The position numbers and the translations under genes were made by a program. Shown here one piece after another: positions 21,679-33,084 of a DNA stretch of 64,000 nt; position 1 is the stretch's first letter, and each line of letters starts with the position of its first letter. This DNA comes from Carnegiea gigantea (Eukaryota > Streptophyta > Magnoliopsida > Caryophyllales > Cactaceae). The notes beneath the pieces are model-generated. The model worked only from the letters and a program-made list of their open reading frames with translations, was not told the origin of the DNA and ran no database searches. The DNA lies in the NCBI GenBank assembly GCA_029747015.1, contig JAKOGI010002255.1, positions 15,001 through 79,000 of the forward strand. Direction: 5' to 3'.

Positions 21679-22729
21679 TTAATTCATATCAGTGTTGGCA
21701 CTCGTTATCTCCTTCAGCTCAGTTGTTACTAGGTCAACTGCGGTGTTGTTCGCCTTTTGTTTCATCCTGCTCTTCGTGGCTTTCCGGCCTTCACGTCTTT
21801 CACTCCCACCGACACCTTCATCTCCGACCTCTTCAGTGTTGGGTTTGGACCTCTTTGACGATCCTGACCCTGACTTAGATGGGTCATATATCGCCCGCCA
21901 TTTTGGCTGGTCCTTGAGCATCTCGTACCAATACTCCAACTCAAACTTCTTCCCTATACGCTTAGTGTACAATCTGTGGGCCTCTTGCAGAATCTTCACA
22001 TCATTCCACCCATTGTGGTTACTATGTTCCACTTTGTGCATAATACCTCTCCATTTATTGACTATTGGGGCACACCGAAGCCATTGACTATTACATGTCT
22101 TTGAAGTTCGAGCTGATGCCCCTTGCAGCGGTACTTATTAGAAGTCAAGGCCACCCTATTCTAGAAGCTAGCCTTCTTTTGGTCGGCCCCGACAATAGGA
22201 TCCATGCCTACATTTACCCATGCTTGAATAAGTCATTGATCTTCGTCGACGGTCCACTTTTTTGCACCACCAACAGTTGCTCCCATTACTTCCTCCCCGT
22301 CCCCCTCATCAATACTTACCTCAATGTTTGTCTCAGACTACCCCAACCCGACCAGTGACCCCATTGGTGTGGATGAGGGGGTGGAGTTGCTCCCCGTAAA
22401 AAGGTAATTTCGATGAGGAGGTGCCGGTGGATAGTAAAGAGGGTAGTACGGGTATTCACTCTCGTGCACATTGAAAGATTCGTTATGTGTTAATGTGTAA
22501 TATGGTGGAAGATATGGTCAAGGATTTTGACTTGAACTATTTGGAATCCTCGAGCTAAGGTGGGGTGGGTAATATGAACGATGCGGATGATAGTGGTAGT
22601 TTTGTGGTACACATGGTGGATAAGACACACGGGGATTGCGCATGGGGATTGGGATAGCACTATTTCCCCTAACTTGGGGTGAATCACGCTCAAGCAAGCT
22701 CATAAACGACGAGGAGTGTTAGGGTCCAT
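21679..22729 (-). pseudogene. PIF/Harbinger ORF1 (Myb/SANT-like, NAM-associated)
   Basis: The putative start codon is the reverse complement of CAT at 22727-22729, giving MDPNTP. A proline/tyrosine-rich N-terminal part follows (22703-22490). The Myb/SANT-like domain comes next in broken frames (near 22280-22060): KWTVDEDQ, LIQAWVNVGMDPIVGADQKK and NRVA. The NAM-associated C-terminal part (22041-21679) has HKVEHSNHNGWNDVKILQEA, FELEYWYEMLKDQPKW and a basic tail with EVGDEGVGGSERREGRK. This is the DNA-binding partner that acts with the Harbinger transposase. Stops and frameshifts inactivate it, and the LTR element cuts it off from its promoter at the start codon. Confidence 0.85.
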
Positions 22730-22732
22730 ATT

Positions 22733-24238
22733 TGTTTGTGCCAAAAATATGTTATTTTTACAATACTTTTATACCCAATTTATGCTCATTATGATTGTTA
22801 TTTTTATGTTTTATTTCATCTGATTTTGGTTGTAGATATTGAATAAATGTGGAAAAAATGCGAGAAAAGATGAAAAACATACTGAAAATGAAGATTTGGG
22901 CTGACTTGACTCAAACCCGACCCGAATTGTTGGGCCCAACCTCTTCTTTAACCCAAAATAGAAAAAAATAATAATAATAAAACCACAATAAATCTACCAG
23001 CCCCACTCCCACGTGCCGAGCATGTGATTTATCCCTCCCTCCTAATTCAATCCCTCTCTTCTCTCGGTCTAAAGAAACCTGATAGACCTCCCCCTCATTC
23101 TCGGCTTTTTCTTCCTCTTCACCATCATCTCTCTCTTTGTTCTTCGAACACCAGGGCACGGCAAGCACCATCAGCTTTGCCATCATCATCAAGCACCATC
23201 ACAAGCACCATCTATGCTCCTCGCATTGCCAGCTGGCATCATCTTCACCATCCACGCGTGCCAGATCAACAGATGAGGAGGGCTGAGTATAAATCGAGCT
23301 AGCAGCGCTTTTGAAAGATATTGGGTAATTAGGGTTTTAAATTAGGTTTTAATCTAGTTTTTAGCCTACAATTTTAAGGTTTTGATTTTAATTTTTATTT
23401 AATTTGAGTTGTAGCAATGTAGGGTCCATTTTTTCATCTTTTTCATTTTTGGTGTTCAAACGGTAGGTTCATGTATTGCACCTTACAATTTCATATATTC
23501 ACAACTTAGTTCGTTGATTTGGGCAGTTTATCACAATCTTCAGTTGTAATTGAACCATTTCTAGGTTTAAGTTTGAATAATTTCGGTTTTCCCCCTTCCC
23601 TATTTCGTTCTGTTCGAAGAAAGGATTAATGGCGAATCTACCGGTTTCGACGAGCCTTGCAGCTCATTTATGGGTTGTTCTTACTTGAAGTGTTGAATCT
23701 TCTTTCTCTGTTCTAGTTGTTCGAGAGTTTTGCTTCATCCAGATTTTAGCTTTAAAAGGTTCACAGTTTGAGTTCAATTAGTTGCAAATTTCCCCTTCCT
23801 CTTATTTCAATACTGCTCGAATGAGGTTGAAGGGGTCAAAAACTCCATCCCCCATGGCTGCCTTGTTTTCTATTTTCTATTGCTTGTTGCTTGTTTTCTG
23901 TTCTAGTGTTTATTTTTGACCTTGAGTTTAAGGTGGACCTAAATCATGAAGCCTTGGTTTAATGTCATTTTAGTTCTATTTTAGTTTGATTATATAATAC
24001 CTCATTTAGGTTGTAGCGATTGATATGAATAGTTAGCAATTCTCTATAGTTAGTTTCATTTATAATATGTAGTTTCATCTATGTATTTTTTAATTAGCTT
24101 AGAATGATGCTAAATTAGTTTAAATTTGTATTTAGTGACCGTAATCTCTTCCATCGTCCTTGTGGAGACGACCCTCAAGTGATACGATGATAGTCATACA
24201 CTTGCAGCACTTCATTGCTCACTCGAAAATATCCTACA
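22733..24238 (+). repeat. 5' LTR of the Athila-like element
   Basis: It starts TGTTTGTGCCAAAAATATG and ends ATCCTACA. It shares long collinear blocks with 28224-29746, for example the GACCCGAATTG, TAATTGAACC/TAATTGCAAC, AGTTCTATTTTA and GGAGACGACC/GGAGATGGCC regions. Open frames here (22911-23302) are shadows of the CT-rich 5' part. Confidence 0.9.
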
Positions 24239-24244
24239 AGTTTT

Positions 24245-24262
24245 TGGCGCCATTGTCGGGGA
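24245..24262 (+). other. Primer binding site, tRNA-Asp type
   Basis: TGGCGCCATTGTCGGGGA lies six bases after the 5' LTR end. It differs from the Athila consensus by G-to-A and C-to-T changes. Confidence 0.8.
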
Positions 24263-24818
24263 TGACGGCATGAGATTAGGTCATATTTTTATTTACTTAG
24301 CTACTTTCTTATTAGTTGCATATGTTTTGTCTTATTTTGTTTATTTTAGTATTAATTGTTACTTAGCTCGGTCATTTCTTGAAAATTCCCAAAATCCAAA
24401 AAAATGAAAAAAGCCTAAAATTGAAAAAAAATTAGAAAACTAAAAAACCACGAAAAAAATTGAAAATTTTAAAAACCTCAAAAACAAGCTGGCAAGTTTA
24501 TGTTTCCTTTAGTTTGAGCACTTTTCTTTTTCTTAGTTTCGTTCTTATTAGTTGCTTATGCTTTGACTTACTTTGTTTATTCATTATTAGTTGTGATTTA
24601 TTTAGTTCATTTCTTAAAAAAATTCAGAAAACCCATAAAAATATAGAAAGAACTGGAAAACCACAAAAAAATTGAAAAACTTTAAAAACAGAATGCCAGT
24701 TTTCCATTTCCCGCAATATAAGTGTGAACTTTTTTGAGGTTATCTTTCAAGGCTTAATGAATATCGTGCTTAACTGAATCACAGTTTTAAAAAATGGAAA
24801 ATTTGTGAGGTCATTACT

Positions 24819-25891
24819 GTGAGTATAAATGTTGAGTCAATGAGTTACGTTGAATCAATTTGTCCTAGAGGTTTAATAGAATTGTTGTTTAAAACTCAAA
24901 ATAAAGTTTGGGATTTCTTTGAAAAACTAGTTTGGGAAACCTATGTGTTTGAACAAGCTAACGAGGCTTTTAGATACCCAACTTATGGAGAGCATGATTT
25001 TGAGGCTAATTCTTATCCTCCAGACCACTTTATAAATTCATATGACCCATCTTATTCTTATATGCCTCCTATTTTGTGCAATTATTATGGATCTCCTAAT
25101 CATGATGCTCATACTTTTGTCCTTATCGTGCTTACGTTGATGTTACATGTGTAAGTTTTGAAAAGAAGATTAATGAAATGACTAATTAAATGACAGAAAC
25201 CATGAAAACGAGAATTGCTGCTTGTTCTCAATGTTTTAATCAAAATAGGAAGACTTATAGTGAGCTTGATTCTAGTTTAGGATCTCCTGAACCTGAAGTT
25301 GGTCTTGATGATGATTTTAAACCCTCTTATTCTGCTAGGCCTGATTTGAATGAAGACATATATTTGCCAAGTCTGCATCAAGAGTGTGACCTCTCTATGT
25401 CTCTAGACCTTGTACCTCGCACTAGCTCATCTAATGGCATCACTGATGATCTCCTAGTTTCTGCCGACCCACTTATCACTCTGAATGACTTTTCTGAGTT
25501 TGAGGTGGGTGAACAATTTGATGCTGTTAGTGAGTTTGATATAAGCATCACACCTAAAGTTGAGCCTTGTGATTTAGATGAGTCACAAGAAGCTATTTCA
25601 AATGAGTTATGCAATGAGGTAACTATTTTGGACTTTGATGATGATATTCTTTATGTAAAATATGAATCTTTTTCATGTGGATTTGATGCTACTAAAGGTC
25701 TTGATGTGGGTTTTCATGTTAAATTTGAATCATTCTCTTTTGATCCCATTATCCCTAAGCTTCTATTTAAATTAGATGATAATCTTCTGTATAGAGAATA
25801 TGAATCTTTTTCTTATAAGTTTGATGTCCATGGAAGTTCTGATGATGGTTTTTGTGCTGACTATGAGTCCTTCTCTTTTAACTCCATCTAA
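24819..25891 (+). CDS. Gag-like protein of the Athila-like element, acidic with ESFS repeats (one frameshift, one stop)
   Basis: Two adjacent frames (24819-25154 and 25190-25891) look like one gene. Near 25115 a run of T appears to have gained two bases, and between the frames a TAA replaces a sense codon. The first part (111 residues) has KVWDFFEKLVWETYVFEQAN and SYDPSYSYMPPILC. It includes a decayed zinc knuckle at 25077-25120: C-x2-Y-x4-H-x4, with the last ligand at the frameshift. The second part (233 residues) is acidic, with ARPDLNEDIYLPSL and LVSADPLITLNDFSEFEVGE. Its C terminus holds a 46-residue unit repeated nearly twice, each unit carrying two (Y/F)ESFS motifs about 22 residues apart. 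I recognise no named domain beyond the knuckle. A gag-like role is inferred from position after the primer site. Confidence 0.55.
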
Positions 25892-28223
25892 ACTGACTTC
25901 CTTTTTGAATATTGCAAATCTGAATTTGTTGAATCTGAGATCATTGCTACTAAGAATTTGGCCATAGACTAGACTCATATGTATATTGGACTTAGCAGAC
26001 TTGTAAACCTTGCACCCGCTCTTTTGCCAAGATTGTTCATTCATGATATATAGTTTCTAGGCCAATGACCTCAATCCTAGCTCATTCTGAGTATGTTTAT
26101 TTCCTTTCTGATTGGGCTCAACTATTTGATACATTGAAGTGGGCCCTTACTTGTGCTTTATTAGCTAGATGAATGTACTCTGTCCAACTCACTGCTTTTC
26201 ACTGTTTCTATATGATCGAGAGTTGGGCTTCTTAGTTTGATAAGCTGCTATGTGCTTTAACAAGTTTTGATTTATGTTGCATTTTATAGCTTAATATGGA
26301 GTGGCTGATGCTCCAACGACCTCTAACTAAGCGGATTTCTAGACGTATAACTTAAGTGTACTTTTGCACTTGACCTGGTATGATCGTTCTAACTTTTCTA
26401 TCTTATTCTTTTGTACTTAGTCATGGATATTTAGAACTGTAAATTGTGATGGACGATCGATCTTAAGGAGCAATTTGGTATTTGTTGAGCTGTGTGGGTT
26501 ATGATCACCCTTGGTTCTGCTATTGATTTTGTGAATATTTGATAGTTGTGAATATTTAGGATTGTCCTTGTGTATGTTCTAATTTCATTGTTTGGTTTCC
26601 TTGAATTTGTATTTTGTTCCCTTGGTTTGGTGTCTTGTTTCTTTAGCTTGGTTAGTTTTGGTTTTTCTTTGGCCTTGTTTTTGTTTAATAGTTTCTTTTT
26701 GTTCCTTTTTAGTGTTTTAGTTCTTTTTTTTTCTTAATTTTTGTTTTGTATTTAGCTTTTCTTTCTTTTGTATTTTGTTTTGTTTGAGGTTTCATTTGAT
26801 TAGGTTGGTGTTTAGTAAGACCTTGGTTTGGCTTTGTTTTTATTTTGGGTGTTATATTTGTTTTTATCTTGATTGGTTTTGTTTTCTTTTGTTAAGTTTT
26901 GGTTTTTATTTTTCTTTATTTAGTTATTTTGCTTTTTGGTTTTTGTGTTTTACCCAAACACAAAAACCAAAAAGCATTTAGTGGTTCGGTTTTGATTTTG
27001 ATTTTGATTTTAGTCATTTAGTGGTTCGGTTTGTTTTAGAGTTAGTTTTGTTTTTGCTCTTCTTTTGAGATTTTGACTTTGGTGATTTTATGTTTATTTT
27101 TGGTTTCATGTGTGATTTTTTATTGGTGTCCTAATTTATATATGTTTGTAGTTTTGTGTTGGTTTGCGGTTGTATAGCTGATGTAATTGCTTTTTAACGC
27201 TATAGTTCCCACAATGAGGACATTGTGAAGTTTTGGTGCAGGGGTGAGGTGCCTATTTTTTAAAAATTTTGAAGATTTTTTGTTTTTGGGGATGTTTGTA
27301 CTTCTCTAATTAGCTTGAATTCCCTGTGCTTTGATTATTAGCTTGTATATAAGTAGAATGTGCATGATAGGTCTCTGGCCTCAATGCGTCATTTTAAGAT
27401 TTAATTCTAACTCCAATTGTTCATTATAGATTGTGTAATCCAATCCTTGTTCATCTCTTAATCATTATCTTTAAGTGTAGGCTTCCATGAATGATTATCC
27501 CACTTACTTGTGACACGATTACTCTATTTTTTGCCACTCTCAGGAAAAAAAAGAGAGAAGAAAAAAATATAATGAATAAAGAAGAGAAAAAAGAGATGAA
27601 ATAAAATTTGGAATGACAAGTATCCCTTTGAGGCATGCGCTACTGGGCATTACCCTTTGAGGCAATATGGCTATTGGGAAAGCTTGCTTCCAATGTTAAT
27701 ATAATAATAATGTAGTTGTGTTAGTAAAGTGGGATTGAGTCTAATTTTGGTAAATCTAAGTCTTCAGATGATGATACACTTGCACACGAGCACTGGGATG
27801 GTTTCAGAATCTTGATGTGCAATGAGATGAAAAATTAGTGCTTTGATATCATTGATGGGGTGAGGACTTTGAAGTACATTCTGTATTTATGCAGGTCAAT
27901 AACTTGATTACATGGGTGATTTAGTTGATTAGAATATGTGCATATCTTTCCCCAATTGTGTGCATATTAGCTTTGAGAAAAACCAAAAAGATTTTCTTTT
28001 ATTTTTTAAATAACTTTTGTGGGTATTTCACATGAAGACCCTCATGAGACTTCACTCGTTCATTTGGGAAATCGAGGGGTTTAAAGGGCTTATTGCATAT
28101 GCTAAATACAACTGTGATTCCTATGACAGTGAGTTAGGACACTCTTTTTCTTATTTTTCATTTTCTTTTAGTTAGTTTAGCTATTTTACTCGAAGACGAG
28201 CAAAATCTTGGTGTGGGGGTATT
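25892..28223 (+). other. Non-coding 3' interior of the Athila-like element
   Basis: No frame above about 70 codons and no pol or env motif. It contains T-rich DNA (26580-27060), a perfect 20-bp hairpin (26931-26975), a direct repeat of CATTTAGTGGTTCGGTTT (near 26975 and 27015), a GAGGACATTGTGAAGTTTTG stretch near 27217 of the kind seen ahead of the 3' end of Athila-type elements, and the polypurine tract at about 28209-28220. Confidence 0.6.
26931..26975. repeat. Perfect inverted repeat, 20-bp arms, 5-nt loop
   Basis: Left arm 26931-26950 (GCTTTTTGGTTTTTGTGTTT), loop TACCC, right arm 26956-26975, which is its exact reverse complement. Confidence 0.95.
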
Positions 28224-29746
28224 TGTTAGTGCCAAAAATGTGTTATTTTACTATACTTTTATACCCGATTTATGCCTATTATAATTGTCATTTTGAGGTT
28301 TTTATTTGATTTTATTTTGTTTTGTAGGTATTGAATAAATGTGGAAAAAAATGCAAGAAAAGATGAAAAAAATGCCAGAAATGAAGATTTGGGCCGACTT
28401 GACTCAAATCCGACCCGAATTGCTAGACCCAACCTCAGCTTTGGCCCAAAACAAAAACCAAAAAAACAATGAAACCACAATAAATCTACCTAGCCCCCCC
28501 CCCATGTGCTGAGCACGTGACTTACCCCCCCCCCCCCCCAATTCACTCTCTCTCTCTTCTCTCGATCTGAAGAAACCGGATAGACCTCCCCCTGATTCTC
28601 GGCTTCTTCTTCCTCTTCACCATCATCTCTCTCCCTCTCTTCAAACACCAGGGCATGACATGTACCATCAGCATCACCATCATCATCAAGCACCACCATA
28701 AGCACCATATACGCTCCTCACATTGCCAGCTTGCATCATCTTCACCATCCACGCATGCCAGATCAACGATTGAGATGAAGAGGGCTGAGTACAAATCGAG
28801 CTAGCGGCGCTTTTGGAAGATATTAAGTAACAATTAGGGTTTTAAATTAGGTTTTAATCTAGGTTGTAGTCTATGTTTTTTTTAGGATTTGACTTTAATT
28901 TTTGATTTAATTTGAGTTGTAGCAATTTAGAGTCCGTTTTTTCATCTTTTCCGCTTTTGGTGTTCAAATGGTAGATTCGCGTATTCCAACTTGCAATTTC
29001 ATATATTCACAGCTTAGTTCATTGATTTGGGTAGTTTCTCACAATCTTCAGTTGTAATTGCAACATTTCTAGGTTTGAGTTCAAATGATTTCGGTTTCCA
29101 CCCTTCCCTGTTTCGTTCTATTCGAAGAAAGGATTAATGGCAAATCTGCTGGTCTCAATGAGCCTTGCAGCTTGTTTATGGGCTGTTCTTGGTTGAAGTG
29201 TTGAATCTTCTTCCTCTGTTCCAGTTGTTTGGGAGTTTTGCTTGATCTAGATTTTGGCTTTGAAAGGTTGAAGGTTTGAGTTCAATTAGTTGCATATTTC
29301 CCCTTCCCCTTGTTTCAGTACTGCTTGAATGTGGTTGAAGGGGTCAGAAACTCCTTCCCCTATGGCTGCCCTATTTTCTGTTTTTTGTTGCTTGTTGATT
29401 GTTTTCTGTTCTAGCATTAATTTGTGACCTTGAGTTTAAGGTGGACCTAAATCATGAAGCCTTGGTTTAATGTCATTTTAGTTCTATTTTAATGTGATTA
29501 TATAATACCTCATTTAGGTTGTAGCAATTGATATGAATAGTTAGCGATTCTCTATTGTTAGTTCCATTTATAATATGTGGTTTCATCTGTGTATTGTTTG
29601 ATTAGCTTAGAATGATGCTAAATTAGTTTGAATTTGTATTTAGTGACCTTAATCTCTTCCATTGTCTATGTGGAGATGGCCCTCAAGAACTATGACGATA
29701 GTCGTGCACTTGCAACACTTCATTTCTCACTTGAAAATACCTTACT
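28224..29746 (+). repeat. 3' LTR of the Athila-like element
   Basis: It starts TGTTAGTGCCAAAAATGTG after the purine tract. It ends CCTTACT, where the 5' LTR has CCTACA, so the terminal CA has mutated to CT. The ATATT duplication follows immediately. A run of C at 28527-28539 is a likely length-variable site. Confidence 0.9.
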
Positions 29747-29751
29747 ATATT

Positions 29752-32330
29752 TCAGATGAAGTTACCACCTACAAATTTATAATTAACTGTATTAATATAT
29801 TAGTACTTTATTGTAATTGAAGGTCATGACATTATATATAATCATGTGAGCATATAAACATATTACCATATTCAAATTAAATTTCATCAACCAAATCATA
29901 TACATTTTAGTTGTCGTAGTCTAACGTATACATATCATAAAAATGGAAAATATTCACTTTATGAAGTAACATACTCGTTTTAGTTATCATTGTCATTAAC
30001 ATGTTCCTTTTACTAACATATTCTAAAAAATTAAAGAAAAACCATTCAATTTATTAAGTAACATATTAATTTGAATTATTATAGTCATTAACATATTCCC
30101 TTTAATAACATATACTAACAAAGAAAGCCTTTCCTTTTGTAAACTACCATATTAGTTTTAACCAACTACATTTTATAATATATGTTCTTAATTTTGACCA
30201 ACTACATGTATACACTACAAAGAAAGCCTTTCCTTTTCTAAGCTTACATATACTAAAACACATGCATAATTTCTTCAACATGCCTAAAAATATTCAACCA
30301 TCATATGATATTCATTGTAACAACTACTCAACCAACTACATTTATAAACATATGTTCTTAATAATATTGTTCATATTCTACAAATATATTCATTTCAACA
30401 GCTGCAAATTTATAATTAATCCTTACTTCATTAACATACCCCAAAATATTTTTGTAATCATATGACATGTAACATTTAAACTTTATTCTCATAGTGCTTC
30501 ATAACATATACTAAAAAAGAAAACCATTCATTTTTTTACCAAGTAACATATTAATTTTAATTATCATAGTAATTAACACATTCATTTCAGTAATATATAC
30601 TTAAAAAGGAGTACATTCATTTTATGAACTAACATATTAATTTTAATTATTATAGTCATTATCATATTCATTTTTCATAACATTATAATATGCATAATTT
30701 CTTGAACATGCCAAAAAAATATTCTACCCCCCTATAATATTCATTTGAACAACTATTATATCAACAATATTGACAAACATATTCTTCTAATTATCGCAAA
30801 CTTATTCTACAATATATTCATTTCAACAACTACCAATTTAATTATCCTAACTTCATTAACATGCCCAAAAATATTAAAACATTATTCTCATAGTGTTTCC
30901 TAAAACATTTAATCATGTTGCTAAGTTATTAACATATAATCACAACATATAGTCAAAATTTAAATTATCTCATACTTACAGAAATAACATTTAATAATTT
31001 CAATTATCATAGTCATTATTATATTCATATTGAACTAACATATTAATTTTAATTTTAATTATCATAGTCACATCATTTGAAGTAACATATTAATTTTAAT
31101 TATCATAGCCATTATCATATTCATTTTTCATAACATTATAATATGCATAATTTCTTAAACATGCCAAAAAATATTCTATCACCCTATAATATTCATTTGA
31201 ACAACTATTATACCAACTATATTTACAAACGTATTCTCCTAATTATTTCAAACTTATTCTACAAATATATTCATTTCAACAACTACCAATTTAATTATCC
31301 TAACTTCATTAACATGCCGAAAATATTAAAACAGTATTCTAATAGTGCTTCCTAAAATATTTAATCATATTGCTAAGTTAATAATATATAATCAGAACAT
31401 ATAATCAAAATTTTATTATCTCATACTTACACAAATAACATTTAATAATTTCAAATTAATCTGTCAACTACATTAGTCATCTCATTGTTACTATATCAAT
31501 AAAATATAAGGTTTTTAACATTTAACATATCAACTACCACGTAATAGTTTTTTCCAACAAATTAAAAATTAAATAGCAACTTACAATTTTCTTCACTTGT
31601 TTGTTGATTGAAAGAGCAACTCAAACTTCTCTACAAGTACAAACAACAACAATGTTAGAAACTAAAATTACCAATTTTGAATGTACAAAATAATGAATTT
31701 AACACAATTGAATTTATAAATTCTTAGTAATTTCTTCACTTCTTTGTTGCTAAAATGTCTCACTAGAGAAAAGAAAATTATACAAATTTCTTCACTTCAT
31801 TAACATATTCATTAACATATAATTCTTTTAATACCTTATATGAAAAAAAAAACAAAATCATTCACTTTATCAACTAACATGTAATTGTTTCACATTTACC
31901 ATACGAACTACCAAATAAAAATAATTTTCACCAAATTAAAAATTAATTTTTCCCTCCGAATTTAATGCATATCTTACAATATGTGTAATTTCATGAACAT
32001 CACTAAAATTACTCTACCAAAACATTTGAAAAATAAAATCATAGCTACGATATTAAAAAACATATAACCATTATAAAATTTAATATATGAACAAAATATA
32101 AACACCAATATTCTCTACAAATACAAAAATAACAACATTAGTCAAATAAAATATCAACTTGAATATACAACATTAAGCACTTAAGAAAGCTAAAAATACA
32201 AATTCTTACTGTTTCTTTCACTTCCTCCTTCATATAATAAATGAATAAAGACGCAAGAAAAAATGATAGATTTTCTCAAGAGGAGGAGAGATTGGGTGAA
32301 TTTGTGTGAGGAAAGCTGAAGCTAATTTCA
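29752..32330. repeat. AT-rich region with ~430-450-bp tandem units (Harbinger 5' region)
   Basis: Units starting with ATGCATAATTTCTT.AACATGCC begin at 30262, 30692 and 31143, a spacing of 430 and 451 bp. Shared blocks include ATATTCATTT.AACAACTA and TTAATTATCCTAACTTCATT. Shorter repeats of AACATATTAATTTTAATTAT and TCATAGTCATTA recur throughout. By position this is the separated upstream half of the Harbinger element, between its TATA box and ORF1, possibly a 5' UTR intron. The small open frames reflect the repeats. Confidence 0.75.
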
Positions 32331-32332
32331 TG

Positions 32333-32340
32333 TATTTATA
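32333..32340 (-). promoter_or_regulatory. TATA box of the Harbinger element (predicted)
   Basis: The minus strand reads GTTATAAATACATG. Downstream on that strand comes a CA/CT-rich leader (near 32320-32280, TCACACAAATTCACCC) with a CT-rich stretch, as in a plant 5' UTR. Upstream is a more GC-rich block with CCGTTGGGCAGG (near 32400). Confidence 0.45.
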
Positions 32341-32492
32341 ACACAAATTAATATACACATTATTAAAAAAAAAAATCAAATGGGTAGGGAGACATTGCTC
32401 CCTGCCCAACGGTCACAATTATAGTACCCAGCACATGCTTTTATCCTTTTCCTAGACCAACAATTCTGATCCCCCTAAAAAAAAAGTAGTCA

Positions 32493-32520
32493 ACCCCCAA
32501 AACGATGTCGTTTTGGGGGT
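32493..32520. repeat. Perfect palindrome, 13-bp arms around TG
   Basis: Left arm ACCCCCAAAACGA, centre TG, right arm TCGTTTTGGGGGT. The CAAAACGAxGTCGTTTTG core is a type of palindrome that recurs in plant non-coding DNA. Confidence 0.9.
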
Positions 32521-32659
32521 AAGAAGATGAAAAAAATATCAAGGGGCGCTTCACACCCCGTAGTGCTCGCCGAGCCGCACACCCACACCGCTTGCTATAG
32601 AGCCTCGAGCTGACTCTCCCGTCCCTCATTTCTCTCTCTCCTTGGGTGAGTAGACCGCT

Positions 32660-33084
32660 GCACATGGTCTAAGGCTCACAAAGAAAATGCTCCTCAGAAA
32701 AAGTACCCTCTAACTCAACAAATATGTCACACTAATCATCAGAACTAGCATTAGTCTCACTATCTCCCTCCTCGAGCTCTCCTTACGGAGCCAAAGGAAG
32801 AGAGGAATCATAAACAGTCAGATTTCCCTCATGGGTATCGCTAACCATGCTAAACTCTAGGGATGGCGCAACTGCTAAAGGAGATGAGGGATTACTCACT
32901 TCATCGAGGTCTTCACAATGTGTATTATCATAAAAATCATTCCTAAAGGAAGTGGTGCTCTACTCCTAACACCACAGTCCTTACAGGACCTGACCTCAAA
33001 TGTAAGAGAACCTAGACTAGGATCGGTCTTAAGCAAATTATGCAAGTAGCATGACCAAATAATTAAAAAAATCTCATATTTCAT
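32660..33084 (-). pseudogene. Coding-like acidic scrap in the second Athila-like element
   Basis: Minus-strand frames read FLIIWSCYLHNLLKTDPSLG and then, shifted, FYDNTHCEDLDEVSNPSSPL, SLEFSMVSDTHEGNLTVYDS and EGTFSEEHFLCEP, with two internal stops. Composition is acidic and serine-rich, like the gag-like protein at 24819-25891, although direct similarity is not obvious by eye. It probably belongs to the same coding region or its equivalent. Confidence 0.4.

Larger units (their letters stand above)
22733..29746 (+). mobile_element. Athila-like LTR retrotransposon, non-autonomous
   Basis: LTRs at 22733-24238 and 28224-29746 flank a 4-kb interior. Target duplications ATATT are identical at 22728-22732 and 29747-29751. 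The primer site at 24245-24262 (TGGCGCCATTGTCGGGGA) is one or two changes from TGGCGCCGTTGCCGGGGA, the tRNA-Asp-type site known from Athila elements. A purine tract (GGTGTGGGGG) precedes the 3' LTR. The interior encodes a gag-like protein but no protease, RT, RNase H or integrase that I can detect. It would depend on enzymes from a related element. Confidence 0.88.
19945..32400 (-). mobile_element. PIF/Harbinger transposon split by an LTR element (outer limits approximate)
   Basis: On the minus strand the order is TATA box (32333-32340), a long AT-rich 5' region (32330 to 29752), the ORF1 Myb/SANT gene (22729 to 21679) and the DDE transposase (21265 to 19987). This two-gene arrangement is characteristic of plant PIF/Harbinger elements. 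The Athila-like element at 22733-29746 separates the promoter region from ORF1. I could not find convincing terminal inverted repeats, so both outer limits are estimates. Confidence 0.7.

Noticed and set aside
26775..26981. 68-codon frame rich in F, L and W as a small membrane protein
   Set aside because: It is produced by T-rich DNA inside a non-coding part of an LTR element and overlaps the hairpin.
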